NCBI RefSeq assembly: GCF_000002425.4
Contig: NC_037265.1
Location: 3,970,503 to 4,034,502, forward strand
DNA length: 64,000 nucleotides
Reading direction: 5' to 3'
Source: Physcomitrium patens
Taxonomy: Eukaryota > Streptophyta > Bryopsida > Funariales > Funariaceae
Numbering within the stretch: position 1 is the stretch's first letter; every line of letters starts with the position of its first letter. Below are positions 11,605 through 23,203 of the stretch, one piece after another. Below the pieces are notes generated by a model that saw nothing but the letters and a program-made list of their open reading frames with translations, was not told where the DNA came from and did not search any database. Both the position numbers and the translations under genes were made by a program.

Positions 11605-12736
11605 ACGTATTCTTCAAGCTCATCACGACTTCTCAGCTATATAATATTTTGGATATAATAAGACTTTAGAGTTGATATCTAATGATTTTTGAAGGCCTCA
11701 AATGTGGAAGGCAGTCAAAAATTTTGTATAATCATGTGATGTTTGCTCAAGATCAAAAACTCCTCGTCATCGATCTTTTGGACTTCTTCAGCCATTATCC
11801 ATTTCAAAACAACCATGGTCTTCTGTTTCTATGGACTTCATCACGGATCTTCCAATCTCAGGTTCTTATGATTCTATATTCGTGATAGTAGATCATTTTA
11901 TCAAGATGGCACATTTTGTATCATGTATATAATCTATCACAGGTGAAGAAATAGCTAAGCTCTTTCTTGACAATATCTATCGCTATTATGGATTATCCAA
12001 AGATATTATATCAGATAAGAAAACTCAATTTGTATCAAGATTTTGGTAGAATCTTTTCAAGATTCTTAAAATGGATATAAAACTATCTTCAGCATTCCAT
12101 CCTCAAATTGATGGACAAACGAAGCGTGTTAATCAAGTTTTGGAGCAATATTTAAGATGTACCATTAAGTATCAATAAGATGATAGGACAACTCTTTTGC
12201 CATTGGTAGAGTTTGCTTACAATAACACAATTCATTCTTCTACAAAACATACACCTTTCTTTGCTAATTATGGTTATCATCTACGACTTGATACTTTTGA
12301 CTTTTCAAAAGTTGATAATCTTGCTGTGAAAGATTTGGCAATTCTTTTCTCAGAGCTACATGCAACAATGAAGGTGCAGTTAAAAGAGGCTCAAGAACAA
12401 CAAAAGGTCAATATATATGTCTATCGAAAGGAACATCCACTATTCCTCTTGGGTGATAAGGTATGGCTACTTTGTCACAATATCAAGACCACTCGTCCTT
12501 GTGACAAGTTGGACTATCGAAGGCTGGGACCATTTTCTATTTCTACACAAATCAATCCAGTTGCATATCATTTACATCTATCGAAGTCAATGAAAATCCA
12601 TTCAGTATTCCACGTGTCTCTTCTTGAACCATACAAGACAATGGACATACCAAGAAGATGACAAGCTCCACCTTCTCCTATAGAAGTGGACAATAATGAA
12701 GAATTTGAAGTAGAAGAAGTCTTAGATTCAAGGTCA
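11605..12736 (+). pseudogene. Integrase of the host chromovirus, broken
   Basis: Part of a different, older Ty3/gypsy chromovirus that was the target of the insertions around it. Readable in one frame with many stops: end of the zinc module (SCDVC), then the catalytic core with D at 11834 (MDFITDLP), D at 12014 (ISDKKTQF) and GQTKRVNQ at about 12115, where the catalytic glutamate is replaced by lysine. An open stretch of 154 codons (12197-12661) covers the C-terminal domain (VEFAYNNTIHSS, FHVSLLEPYK). It stops at the acidic linker where the minus-strand element begins; the chromodomain resumes at 29331. Everything upstream is off-window. Confidence 0.88.
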
Positions 12737-12774
12737 TATCGTATTACATGCTTTCCTGCTTGAAAATGCGCCGG
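12737..12774 (-). repeat. 3' LTR of minus element, first fragment
   Basis: Reverse complement of the LTR end (TATCGTATTACATGCTTTCC... for consensus TGTCGTATTACGTG). It is cut at CCGG (12771-12774) by copy 3 and continues at 21653. Confidence 0.88.
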
Positions 12775-14147
12775 TGTCGTGTTGTAACACGAGTATACAG
12801 TGAAAATAAAAAAAAAGGAGAATTTTATTAATATTCAGTTACCTCGAATATTGGGAGCATCGACCAACTCCAGTACAAATACTGAGTGGTCAGGTTCAGT
12901 GACTCCGTTACAGTCAGCCGGGGCATACTGGAATGCCCCGTTCGATTCCAATAACAGGAGTCAGCAGGAAGAGAAGGACCAATTCACACGACGGGTTCGA
13001 GGAGCCAATTGGATCCAATTTCGATAATCCAATCCGGGTCCTCTTACCCAATATGAGACCTGTATTGGTGGGGCAACCCAGTGCAGTCTAGTTACGCAAA
13101 ATCCAGGTCTTACTACGAGTCTTAGCCAATTTGTCGCGAGGACCAATTTGACCCAATTACGGGAACATCCAGGTTACTACGGGCATCTTTCCCAATATAG
13201 GACCTGAATTGGTCGGGCGACTCAATGTGGTCCCGATTACGGGATTCGATTCTGTTTCAGGCTGTCCTGTTCTCTGTGCCGTCTCAGGGAACGTAGTTAT
13301 CGATAAATGGATTTCTTAAAGGTAAAAACGGAAGAGAAAGCTTGGCGGCGAGAGCCAATTTTGAATCCAAGTTGAGGTGAGAGCCAATTTCGGATCCAAG
13401 CTTGAGGTGGGAGCCAATTCCGGATGTAAGACGGAAGATTGAAGAAATTCAGAGGATAAGGTTAGGGGGGATATAGTTTTGGAGTGGTGTGGGTTTTTTT
13501 TTTGAAGGGGAAATCGGGGAAGGGAAGCGAGTTTTTCAAGCTTTTTCAAGGTTACCTGTTCGGTTTTTTTTATTGGAGGTTTTTGAAGATCAAGGGAATT
13601 AGAGAGAGGAGCTTCATGCTTCGGGTCAGGGAAGGAAAGACATAAGATTTGGATTTTTCTTCTTCGTAGAGTTTTGGGGAAGACTGAGGCAATCGCTGCT
13701 GAAGTCAGTGTTGTAATGGTGAATCGGGATTTTTAAATGAAGTGGGTTTGAATATTTTTGACTGTTTTGTGAAATCGAGTTACGTCTGTGATTGAAGGAT
13801 TAAAAGGATGTCTATAGGATTGAGTATGCGGAGTGAATGAAATTTATTGGGTTAATCTAACAAGACAGTCAGTGGATACAAAATCGTAAGTACAAAGCAG
13901 TATTGAAGGTTAACAGTTTGGGTTGTACGGGGTTCTCTGTAACGTCTAGAGACCTACCGGCTGGGACAAAAAGGACTTCGACAAGCAGTCGAAGAGCACC
14001 CGTATAGATTTACGGTACATTGTTGCAGTCGTTTATATTCCAGCAGTCAAAAACTGATAGACTGCTTGACTATCGGCGAATCTCCATACTACCTTCTACA
14101 GCTAGACGCCCGGCGCGTTCTCGAGCAGGAAAGCACGTAATACGACA
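12775..14147 (+). repeat. 5' LTR of copy 3 (1373 bp)
   Basis: TGTCGTGTTG...AATACGACA with the terminal palindrome at 12777-12792. Its last 100 bases match the 5' LTR of copy 2 (ACTATCGGC, CTACAGCTAG) and not its own 3' LTR (ACTAACAGC, CTACAGCCAG). Confidence 0.92.
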
Positions 14148-14151
14148 TAAG

Positions 14152-14169
14152 TGGTGAACCCGACGTGAA
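14152..14169 (+). other. Primer-binding site, tRNA-Trp type (copy 3)
   Basis: Identical 18-mer to copy 2, TGGTGAACCCGACGTGAA, again four bases (TAAG) after the LTR. Confidence 0.75.
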
Positions 14170-14218
14170 AGCTTGAGGTAGAAGGTATTGGATTTCGGTT
14201 GATTTTATCTTTATTTTT

Positions 14219-16591
14219 ATGGAAAACGAAAATAAAAATTTTGAAGGATTTTTGGAAGAAGTTTCTGGTGGGAAGTCTTCTAAAGGACAAGGTATGCACA
14301 TGGATCCGTCTATTGCTAGTTTGTTTCAAGCCTTCTCATTGTCAATGCAGCAACAGCAAAGCAATGATCGAAAGGAAGCTTTGGCAACCAAAGCATTGCA
14401 AGCAGTGGTCAATAAAATTGATCAATTTGATGGGAGGAATATTTCAAGGTATTTAAGATGTTATGTTCGTGAAATGAAATTAAATCGGGTTTCTGAGAAG
14501 AAAATGGTTGTACTATTTGGACTTGCCACGATATCGGAGATAAGGGACCACATTACATCGATTACGGATCGTTGTGGGAATTCATGGGAGGATTTTTCAC
14601 ATGCATTGAAAGACGAATATTTCTTGGAAGATGCTGATCGCGTTACTAAGAAGCTGTTTCTGGGATGGATTGAACGGCCCAATAAGAATTTGTAAGCAAC
14701 AGAGCTACTAAGGGAATTTGAGAGGCAGTACTCTCAATTATCGAAGGTAGAAAAATTGACATTGGAGCCGAACAAAGTTGATCTATTTCTTCAAGCTGCT
14801 GATGGAAAATTGCAAGAGAAATTAGAACTCCTTCTTGAAGACAAAGAAGAAGATGAAGGATTGACAACGAAGTGGAAGAACGTTGAAGATGCAGTGGGGT
14901 TGCTTACAAAAAAAGAAAGGAGGAAGGATAGGAGTAATATTCCAAAAACAGTACAAGCACCCAAAGCTCCAGTATGAACTACTCCACCGACAATGCCTAC
15001 AGTTCAACCTTCGACATCCTTGTCAAAGAAAACAGATATGGATATGGAAGAAATTATACGAGGAATGCAAGATCTTCAAATCAAATTGGCAAGACTTGAA
15101 GAGAATACTTCTATAAATAATTCGAAGAATGTTTCAAAACAAGGATATGTACAAAGATGCATTTGGTGTGATGATGCTTCACACACTAGAAAAGATTGCA
15201 ATGAATTTAATAATATGATACGGCAGGGAATTATTTGCTAGAAAGATGGGAAGATAGCATTGAAAGATAGGGAGGATCTTCTTCAAACCAATTTTGGCAA
15301 GGGAGGAATGAGAGCATTGGTTCAAGATTACTTAAAAGGGCATGAAACAGTAGCACGAGAAAGTGCAAGTTATGGTGCTAGAATAGATGATGAAATTGGT
15401 GGAAGTACGAAAACTAGTGAGTTTTGGGCTTCTGCCGTTTCTACAATGCAAGAAGGGAAATTACCTCGAGAAGCGTTATTGAGAACTGCAGCTACAATAC
15501 GAGGAAGAACAGGTTGGGAGGATCCTGTTGAGTCTCTTTCAGTTCATGCATATATTGCTAAGAGCCAACATGAAGCTTTGATGGAAGAAAAAAGACGAGG
15601 AAATTTTGATGATACTAGAGAAGGAAATTCTTTTAAGAGACAAACTCGAGGAGACAAGGCTCGGGAGGCAGCTTCACAAGAATTGCCTATAAAGGATACC
15701 TCAGCATCATTGGGAGAAAAAACAACGGAGACAAAAGATAAGGGCAAATCAATTGCTTATAAGCTACTTTCTGACATTGAAGCGGCAACAAATTTGAAAG
15801 GTGTGTTGGAAGAACGTATATTAAACGCTAAGGTGGAATTCACATTGAAAGAAGTCTTGGGAATTGCAAAGAAGGAGTTTCATGATGTTATCATTGACAG
15901 CATTAAGCGAAAGAGGCAATTAATGAGCGAAACTGGAATGAGTCATGCTATTGATGCAAGAATATATAGAGATGAAGAAGAGGTTGATATTGGTTACAAG
16001 CAACTAACAAATGAAAAGAATGGGTATAATCAGCGAGTACGTTTCGAAGATTCTAGTGACAAGGGAATGGAAACTTTGAGCCATTATACTCGAAAGCATT
16101 GGGCAAGGGCAACTACTGAGGTATTGGTGAAGGTAGGAGATATAGAAGAACCAATAGTTACTTTGATCGACCACGGTTCTGAAATAAATCTCATGTCTAA
16201 AGATCTTTATAAGAAGCAAAAATGGCCAATTGATATGGAACATGGATGGGCAATACGAGCAGCTAATAATACACGAGGCGAATTATATGGAGCTTGTCCA
16301 AATGTCAAAATTCGGATTGGGGATGTTGCTACGGAGCAACATTTCTTCGTTCAAGATACAACATCTTATCCGTTGATTTTAGGACAACCTTATATCACGG
16401 CAACATGGATGGAAACAAAGGTATTTGATGATGGTTCTGCTTATGCAAGGGTACGGAGCGAAGATGGGAGGAAAGCTGTACAATTTCTAACAGTACCTCC
16501 TAACCATGAACGGAATCGAGATAGGTTGAGGGAGAAACCATTGCCAAAGATTGTTGAAGGATTTAAGGATTTTGGAGAGGTACCACTGTAA
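14219..16591 (+). pseudogene. Gag-protease of copy 3
   Basis: Begins at a true ATG (14219) about 50 bases after the primer site. It encodes Gag (N-terminal acidic and glycine-rich, then QQQQSND and a helical capsid-like region), a CCHC knuckle at 15158-15199, and the aspartic protease with DHGS at 16169-16180. In-frame stops at 14693 (TAA), 14975 (TGA) and 15239 (TAG); the other copies show Gln-, Arg- and Trp-type codons at these places. From 15260 the frame is open for 443 codons to the conserved TAA at 16589. Gag would be made from the full-length transcript and assemble the cytoplasmic particle. Confidence 0.88.
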
Positions 16592-19500
16592 AGCGAGATT
16601 ATGGAGGTACAAAAGAGGAGGTACTCTCGCGAGATGAAGGTGCCTTTTGATGCGAGTTTTATTGGTATATTGGAGAATGGAAATATTATGTATAAGAAAG
16701 TTGATGATTTTAAAAGAAAAGAAAGAAAAAGATTATATGATATTGAAGGACAGTTACGCAAGATAGGTACATTGCAAGATGATGAGAGGATTTTGGGTGT
16801 TTATGAAGAAAATGGGCTGGAAGATTCATTGGAATTGATTACATCTATTGGGTTAGGGGATAATGATAAGATTGTTGATATTCATTCGAGAGAGGTTTAT
16901 ACCATGCTTGAATCTTTTCAAGCACCAAAAGTCACAGTAGAGACGAGATATAAAACGGCAAATAAGAAGGTAAAGCCTGTTGCCGGACCATTACCAGAGG
17001 ATTCTAAAGAACAAATGGGAGAAGCATCAAAAGAAGCGAGTTTAAGAGATCCAATGAGTATTGGACATCAGTTTACTGAAGAGACTTTTGAAGAATTGAA
17101 GATTGGTTCTGATGGTTCTTTATTGCCGGAGGAAATTACTTGCTTCAAAAAGATGTTGGCTAAACAAGGTAGATCGTTTGCCTTCGAATCTCATGAAATT
17201 GGGTGTGTGGATCCAAATATTATAACACCTATGGTTATCTTCACTGTACCGCATGTACCTTGGAATCTAAGGCCGATTCCAGTACCGAGGGCACATTTAC
17301 CTAAATTGGTGGAACTATTGAAAGAAAAGATAAAGATGAAAATATTAAAACCTTCATTTGCGCCGTATTCTAGTCGATGGTTTACGGTACCTAAAAAGAA
17401 TAGGTCACTGCGGTTTATTCAAGATATGCAGCCGGTGAATGCTGTAACTGTCAGGAATGCAGGAATTGGACCTATTGTGGATGAATTTGCTGAGGCGTTT
17501 GCTGGAAGGGCGATCTATTCAATGGGTGATTTGTATTCAGGTTATGATCAATTTCAACTTGTCGAATGAAGTAGAGATATGACAACGATGAGGACACCGC
17601 TTGGGTTGGTTAGAATGTGCACTCTTCCTCAAGGCGCGACCAACTCAGTTGCGCATATGATGAATGGGATGAATAAGGTATTGAGAGATTTTATCCCGGA
17701 AAAGACTATGCCTTTTCTAAATGATGTTCCTATAAAAGGGTGCAAAGAAGGAGATAAGGATGAAACTTTAGATACGAGGGGGTGTCGCAGATATGTTGTT
17801 GATCATATACAAGATTGTGAAAAGATTTTAACTCGGCTTGGAGAAGTTCATCTTACATTATCGGGTATGAAGTCCGTATTTGGAGTGCGAGAGGTTGTAA
17901 TTGTTGGACATTTATGCGGATCTTACGGAAGAAAACCAGATCCGACTAAAGTTGATGCAATTGGAAGGATGAAAGAGGATTGTGGTTCTTTAACAGAGGT
18001 TCGCAGGTTTTTGGGTGCATGTGTATTTTATCGAATCTGAATCCCTCATTTTGCTCACATAGCAGATCCATTATATGAACTGTTACGCAAGGATTACCGA
18101 TTTGAATGGAAAGAAAGGCATATTCAGGCAATGCAAAGATTGAAGAAATTATTGATGTCACCTCCAATATTGAGGAAGGTTGATTATAAGTGCAATAGAC
18201 CAATGATTCTTACTGTAGACGCTAGTCCAATTGCCGTTGGATGGGCGGTGGATCAAGATGATTCGAATGGGAGTAGATTTGCAGTTCGATTTGGGGCTAA
18301 AGTTTTAAGTATTCGTCAGCGTGCATATTCGTAAGTCAAAAGAGAACTTTGGGGAGTCGTTTCGGCTATGAAAGCTGAAAAGGACTATTTGATTGGGGCA
18401 GTAGTAGTAATTGAAACAGATTGCTTGCCATTGCTTGGAATGATTATTAACTGTTCAATGCCAGATATTGCAATGTTGAGATGGATTGCTTATATTAAGT
18501 CACTAAATCTAGAATTTAAGCATATCACTGGAAAGGACAATTTAGTAGCAGACATGCTATCTCGAGCAAGATACGAGAGGGAGGACGAAATGGTTGAAGA
18601 CATTGATGACGTCGGATTGAAATTCTATTCAATATCAAATCTCAACAGAGAAGACAAGCTATTTCTTGAAGAATCTTATGAAGGAGAATTATTGGATATT
18701 GGTCATTATTTGAATACCTTGTCTAAGCAGGGAAATTGGTCTACAGAAAAATTCAAACAAATAAGAAAAAAAGCATATGGATTTTTACTTCGAGATGGAT
18801 TCTTATGGAAGAGACCGAAGAAAGGAATTGGGATGCCACAACGAGTGATAGGCAAAAGGGAAGAAAAACTAAAATTATTAAAGGAGTTTCATGATAGTTT
18901 ATGGGTAGGGCATAGAAGAATCTGGACTACTTTTGCTAAACTCAAGGAACGATATTGGTGAAAAAATATGTATCGAGATGTGCTCTCATTTGTAGAGTCA
19001 TGTGAAATCTGTCAATCGTATTCTAATATCCGACATCGAGATGGTCTCCATCCTACGTATCCTCTGGCTATTCATTTTAAATGGGTTGTTGATTTGGTTA
19101 TTATGCCGGTTGGGTTATGGCAAATGAGATATTTGGTTTTAGCTCGTGAAGATTTATCAAATCAAGTAGAAGGAAGAGCATTGAGGACAAAATCTACAGA
19201 GGGGATTTGTAGGTTTTTGCTTGAAGATGTCATTTGCCGTTACGGGTGCGTAGGAAAAATCACTGCAGATCGTGGAGAATTAAATGCACAAGAAGCTCGT
19301 AAGTTCTTTGAAAGATGTGGAGTTAAACTATCACTGACTACTGCTTATAATCCGGAAGGGAATGCGAAAAGCGAACGCAATCACCCGCCGATTGTGAAAG
19401 CATTGGTTAAAGCTTGTAATGGGAAGGTTAAAGAGTGGCCACGGCTTTTGTCATTTGCATTATGGGCTGATCGAACAACACATAGTTCGGTGACAGGATA

Positions 19501-20068
19501 TATGCCAGTAGAACTTATGACAGGTCAAAAACCAATTATGCCGATTGAAGAAAAGGTACTTACTTGGAGTATGCTACCATGGGAAGATGGATTGACAAGA
19601 GAAGAACTTTTGGCTATTAGGATTCGACAATTGGAGCAAAGAACGGAAGATGTCCAGATAGCATTGGAAAGGTTAAAAAGAGCAAGGTTACAAAATAAGG
19701 CGCGATTCGATAAGCAACATCGATTGAGACCAAAAGCAATCGAGGAAGGTGACTGGGTACTTGTTTATGACAATAGTCTGGATAATCAACATAGTACTTT
19801 GCGGAAATTTTCAAAACGTTGGTTTGGACCATATGTTGTAACAACTGTTCATGATAATGCGACTTACTCATTACGGGAGTTAGATGGTACAAAATTGAAA
19901 ATACCAATTGCAGGGAAGAGAATAAAAATATTTAAACGAAGACACGCAGAGATGAATATGGAAGACCTTAATGAAGGTACAGAGATTCCGCAGCAAGAAG
20001 ATGAAAGTGATATGGATAATGAAGGTGACGAAGACGAACTGGACAAAGACGTAGGAGATATATTCTGA
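16592..20068 (+). pseudogene. Pol of copy 3: RT, RNase H, integrase
   Basis: Same domain order as copy 2. A single extra T in the run at 16645-16648 puts pol in the same frame as gag-protease; the other three copies have the shorter run and a -1 pol frame. So an ATG-initiated reading from 16601 is a by-product of that insertion. The RT box is FLND (17714-17725), a lost catalytic aspartate shared with copy 2. Stops: 17567 (TGA), 18038 (TGA), 18332 (TAA), 18959 (TGA). The RNase H acidic residues are present. Integrase has CEIC, the D-D-E set and SERNHPP where copy 2 has SERGHPP. The last 366 codons are open. Confidence 0.88.
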
Positions 20069-20113
20069 ATCAAACAGCAATTGGGTAAATTGGTGCATAC
20101 CGGAGGATGCATA

Positions 20114-20130
20114 GGTTCAGAGGGGGTGGA
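20114..20130 (+). other. Polypurine tract of copy 3
   Basis: CAGAGGGGGTGGA directly before the 3' LTR, as in copy 2. Confidence 0.8.
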
Positions 20131-21504
20131 TGTCGTGTTGTAACACGAGTATACAGTGAAAATAAAAAGAAAGGGGAATTTTATTAATATTCAGTTACCT
20201 CGAATATTGGGAGCATCGACCAACTCCAGTACAAATACTGAGTGGTCAGGTTCAGTGACTCCGTTACAGTCAGCCGGGGCATACTGGAATGCCCCGTTCG
20301 ATTCCAATAACGGGAGTTAGTAGGAAGAGAAGGACCAATTCACACGACGGGTTCGAGGAGCCAATTGGATCCAATTTTGATAATCCAATCCGGGTCCTCT
20401 TACCCAATATGAGACCTGTATTGGTGGCGCAACCCAATGCAGTCTAGTTACGGGAAATCCAGGTCTTACTACGGGTCTTAGCCAATCTGACGCGAGGACC
20501 AATTTGACCCAATTACGGAAACATCCAAGTTACTACGGGCATCTTTACCAATATAGGACCTTAATTGGTCGGGCGACTCAATGTGGTCCCGATTACGTGG
20601 TTCGATTTTGTTTCAGGCTGTCTTGTTCTCTGTGCCGTCTCAGGGAACGTTGTTTTCGGTAAATGGATTTCTTAAAGGTAAAAACGGAGGAGAAAGCTTG
20701 GCGGCGAGAGCCAATTTCGAATCCAAGTTGAGGTGAGAGCCAATTTCGGATCCAAGCTTGAGGTGGGAGCCAATTCCGGATCTAAGATGGAAGATTGAAG
20801 AAATTCAGAGGTTAAGGTTAGGGGGGATATAGTTTTGGAGTGTTGTGGGTTTTTTTTTTTTTGAAGAGGAAATCGGGGGGGGAAGCGAGTTTTTCAAGCT
20901 TTTGCAAGGTTACGTGTTCGGATTTTTGATTGGAGGTTTTTGAAGATCAAGGGAATTAGAGAGAGGAGCTTCATGCTTCGGGTCGGGGAAGGAAAGACAT
21001 AGGATTTGGATTTTTCTTCTTCGTAGAGTTTTGGGGAAGACTGAGGCAATCGCTGCTGAAGTCAGTGTTGTAATGGTGAATCGGGATTTTTAAATGAAGT
21101 GGGTTTGAATATTTTTGACTGTTTTGTGAAATCGAGTTACGTCTGTGATTGAAGGATTAAAAGGGTGTCTATAGGATTGAGTATGCGGAGTGAATGAAAT
21201 TTATTGGGTTAATCTAACAAGACAGTCAGTGGATACGAGATCGTAAGTACAAAGCAGTATTGAAGGTTAACAGTTTGGGTTGTACGGGGTTCTCTGTAAC
21301 GTCAAGAGACCTACCGGCTGGGGCAAAAAGGACTTCGACAAGCAGTCGAAGAGCACCCGTATAGATTTATGGTACATTGTTGCAGTCGTTTATATTCCAG
21401 CAGTCAAAAACTGATAGACTGCTTGACTAACAGCGAATCTCCTTACTACCTTCTACAGCCAGACGCCCGGCGCGTTCTCGAGCAGGAAAGCACGTAATAC
21501 GACA
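20131..21504 (+). repeat. 3' LTR of copy 3 (1374 bp)
   Basis: Complete TGTCGT...ACGACA LTR. It shares the CTAACAGCGAATCTCCTTACT variant with the 3' LTR of copy 2. It is followed not by the outer target duplication but by CCGT and a second LTR tail. Confidence 0.92.
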
Positions 21505-21652
21505 CCGTATAGATTTACGGTACATTGTTGCAGTCGTTTATATTCCAGCAGTCAAAAACTGATAGACTGCTTGACTATCGGCAAATCTCCATACTACCTT
21601 CTACAGCTAGACGCCCGGTGCGTTCTCGAGCAGGAAAGCACGTAATACGACA
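21505..21652 (+). repeat. Extra LTR tail (148 bp) after copy 3
   Basis: Begins CCGTATAGATTTACGG, which is the sequence about 150 bases from the end of every family LTR, and runs to ACGACA. It fits a model in which copy 3 inserted at CCGT inside an existing solo LTR (flanked by CCGG), after which the left half of that LTR recombined with the 5' LTR of copy 3. Confidence 0.85.
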
Positions 21653-21869
21653 CCGGACGTTTGGCTGTTAGAGGTAGTATGGAGATTTGCTAATATTCAA
21701 GCAGTCTATCAATTTTTGACCGTTGAAATATAAACGATTGTAAGAATATATCGTAAATCTATACAGATGTCCTTCAACTGCTCGTCGAAATCCTTTTTGC
21801 CCCTGCCGATAGGTCTCTAGATGTTACAAAGAATCCCAAACAATCCAATCTCCTAATCTCCGATACCGC
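21653..21869 (-). repeat. 3' LTR of minus element, second fragment
   Basis: Continues the inverted LTR interrupted at 12774; it starts with the duplicated CCGG and ends at CCGC (21866-21869), where a solo LTR is inserted. Confidence 0.88.
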
Positions 21870-23203
21870 TGTCATATTATGGTTCGGCTATTATATGAAA
21901 ATAATGTAATTATGTACTTAATATGTAATTTATTAAATAATATGGTAAGAGCCATATTATTAGATTTTAGTTGGTTGTAGAATATAATTTGGTTACTATC
22001 TTGAGAAGAGGTTGTTTAAAAAGATTACTATAGAATTTGTATAACTTTAATTTCCTTTTGATAGTGGCTTTTAAGATTGGTTTTGGTTGATAGTAACTTC
22101 TAAATATTTAGAGTCACCTTTGTTAGACATTGGTGACATTTAAAAACTTATTTTGGTTCTTTTATTTGGTGTTTAGAGCATACATTATGTAAATCTTATA
22201 AGAAAAAGGATTGAAGAAGGATTTTGGTAGCAAAGGGAGTAATTAGGGCACCAATATACATGAATGGAGATGAATGATGAAAATCTCCATTCCTATTGGT
22301 CAAAAATCATGACCAATGGGCTTTGAGGAGGTTGCCCGAGGCCATATTAGGGATTAAGGTTAGTTTCCGGAGGCCATTCGAACTTTTAAGGCTAGGGTCA
22401 GAAGGTTTAGGTTTTTGGATATGGTTTTGGTGCAAAATTTGTGTCATTTGGGGTTTATATGAAGAAGTTATAGGCGCTCAAAGTTAAGGTGTAAGTTTTC
22501 GACGTACTGTCACTCTTTTGAGCATACCACACGCGTACGGACAGCAAACGAGGATCGGCGACCGGATTTGAAGAGAGCACTTTTTTGGCTACAGTTTGTG
22601 CATACTGTTTATCGAATTCCAAGCTTTTATGAAGGAGATATTGGCAGTTGAAGTCAGCGCTTGATATCTAAGGGTAGTAAGTAGCCCGAATTACTTGTGC
22701 TTGTGATTTGAGCTATATCTTAGACAATTTGATGAGGTTTTAGCTAAAAAATTTCAAGATTGAGTGTAATCTTATTATAAAGCTTTCTATACAAGTTTTG
22801 TGTGATTTGGAGCTTGGGTTTAAGAGATATAAGGAAAATAGTTTTCGGGTGCTTGTAAGTTAGGGTTTTGTGCACCTGCTAGGGTTTCTAAGATGCCGAA
22901 CGATCGGTGATAGATGTACAGTTCAATTTTTTTGTGGTACAAGTTAAGTATAGCATCTAGCTTAGGTAGAAATTTGAAATAAAGTGAACGGTTGGATCAA
23001 CATATATGAATTTCCAAAGTCTGATGTAAAAAAGTCTTTGGCGGGAAGAAATATATTTTGAAGAATTTTAATATATTTTGAGTTTTTATACAAAACAAAG
23101 AGCTTTTTTTTTGGGAGCTAAGGCATTATATACAAAGGAAACCTAAACTCTCTACAGCTAGATACTCAGTATATTCCCAGATTGAAAAACACGTCACACG
23201 ACA
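21870..23203 (+). mobile_element. Solo LTR of a divergent subfamily, plus strand (1334 bp)
   Basis: TGTCATATTATGG...CACACGACA, flanked by perfect CCGC duplications (21866-21869 and 23204-23207). The last 60 bases (CTACAGCTAGATACTCAG...) follow the family LTR ending, but the body is unlike the main LTR. No coding sequence: the 63-codon frame at 22296 has no recognisable features. Confidence 0.9.

Larger units (their letters stand above)
12775..21652 (+). mobile_element. Main-family copy 3, full structure, nested in the minus element's LTR
   Basis: LTR (12775-14147), primer site, gag-protease, pol, polypurine tract, LTR (20131-21504), then an extra 148-bp LTR tail (21505-21652). The whole unit is flanked by CCGG on both sides (12771-12774 and 21653-21656) and sits inside the 3' LTR of the minus-strand element. 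Gag-pol reads almost end to end in one frame with eight stops before the terminal one, making it the best preserved copy here, but still inactive. Confidence 0.92.

Noticed and set aside
16601..16660. ATG at 16601 ten bases after the conserved TAA as a reinitiation start for pol
   Set aside because: The frame from this ATG joins pol only because of the extra T in copy 3; in the other three copies it runs out of the pol frame.
22296..22487. 63-codon frame in the solo LTR at 21870
   Set aside because: No motif and no match in the window; chance frame in non-coding LTR.
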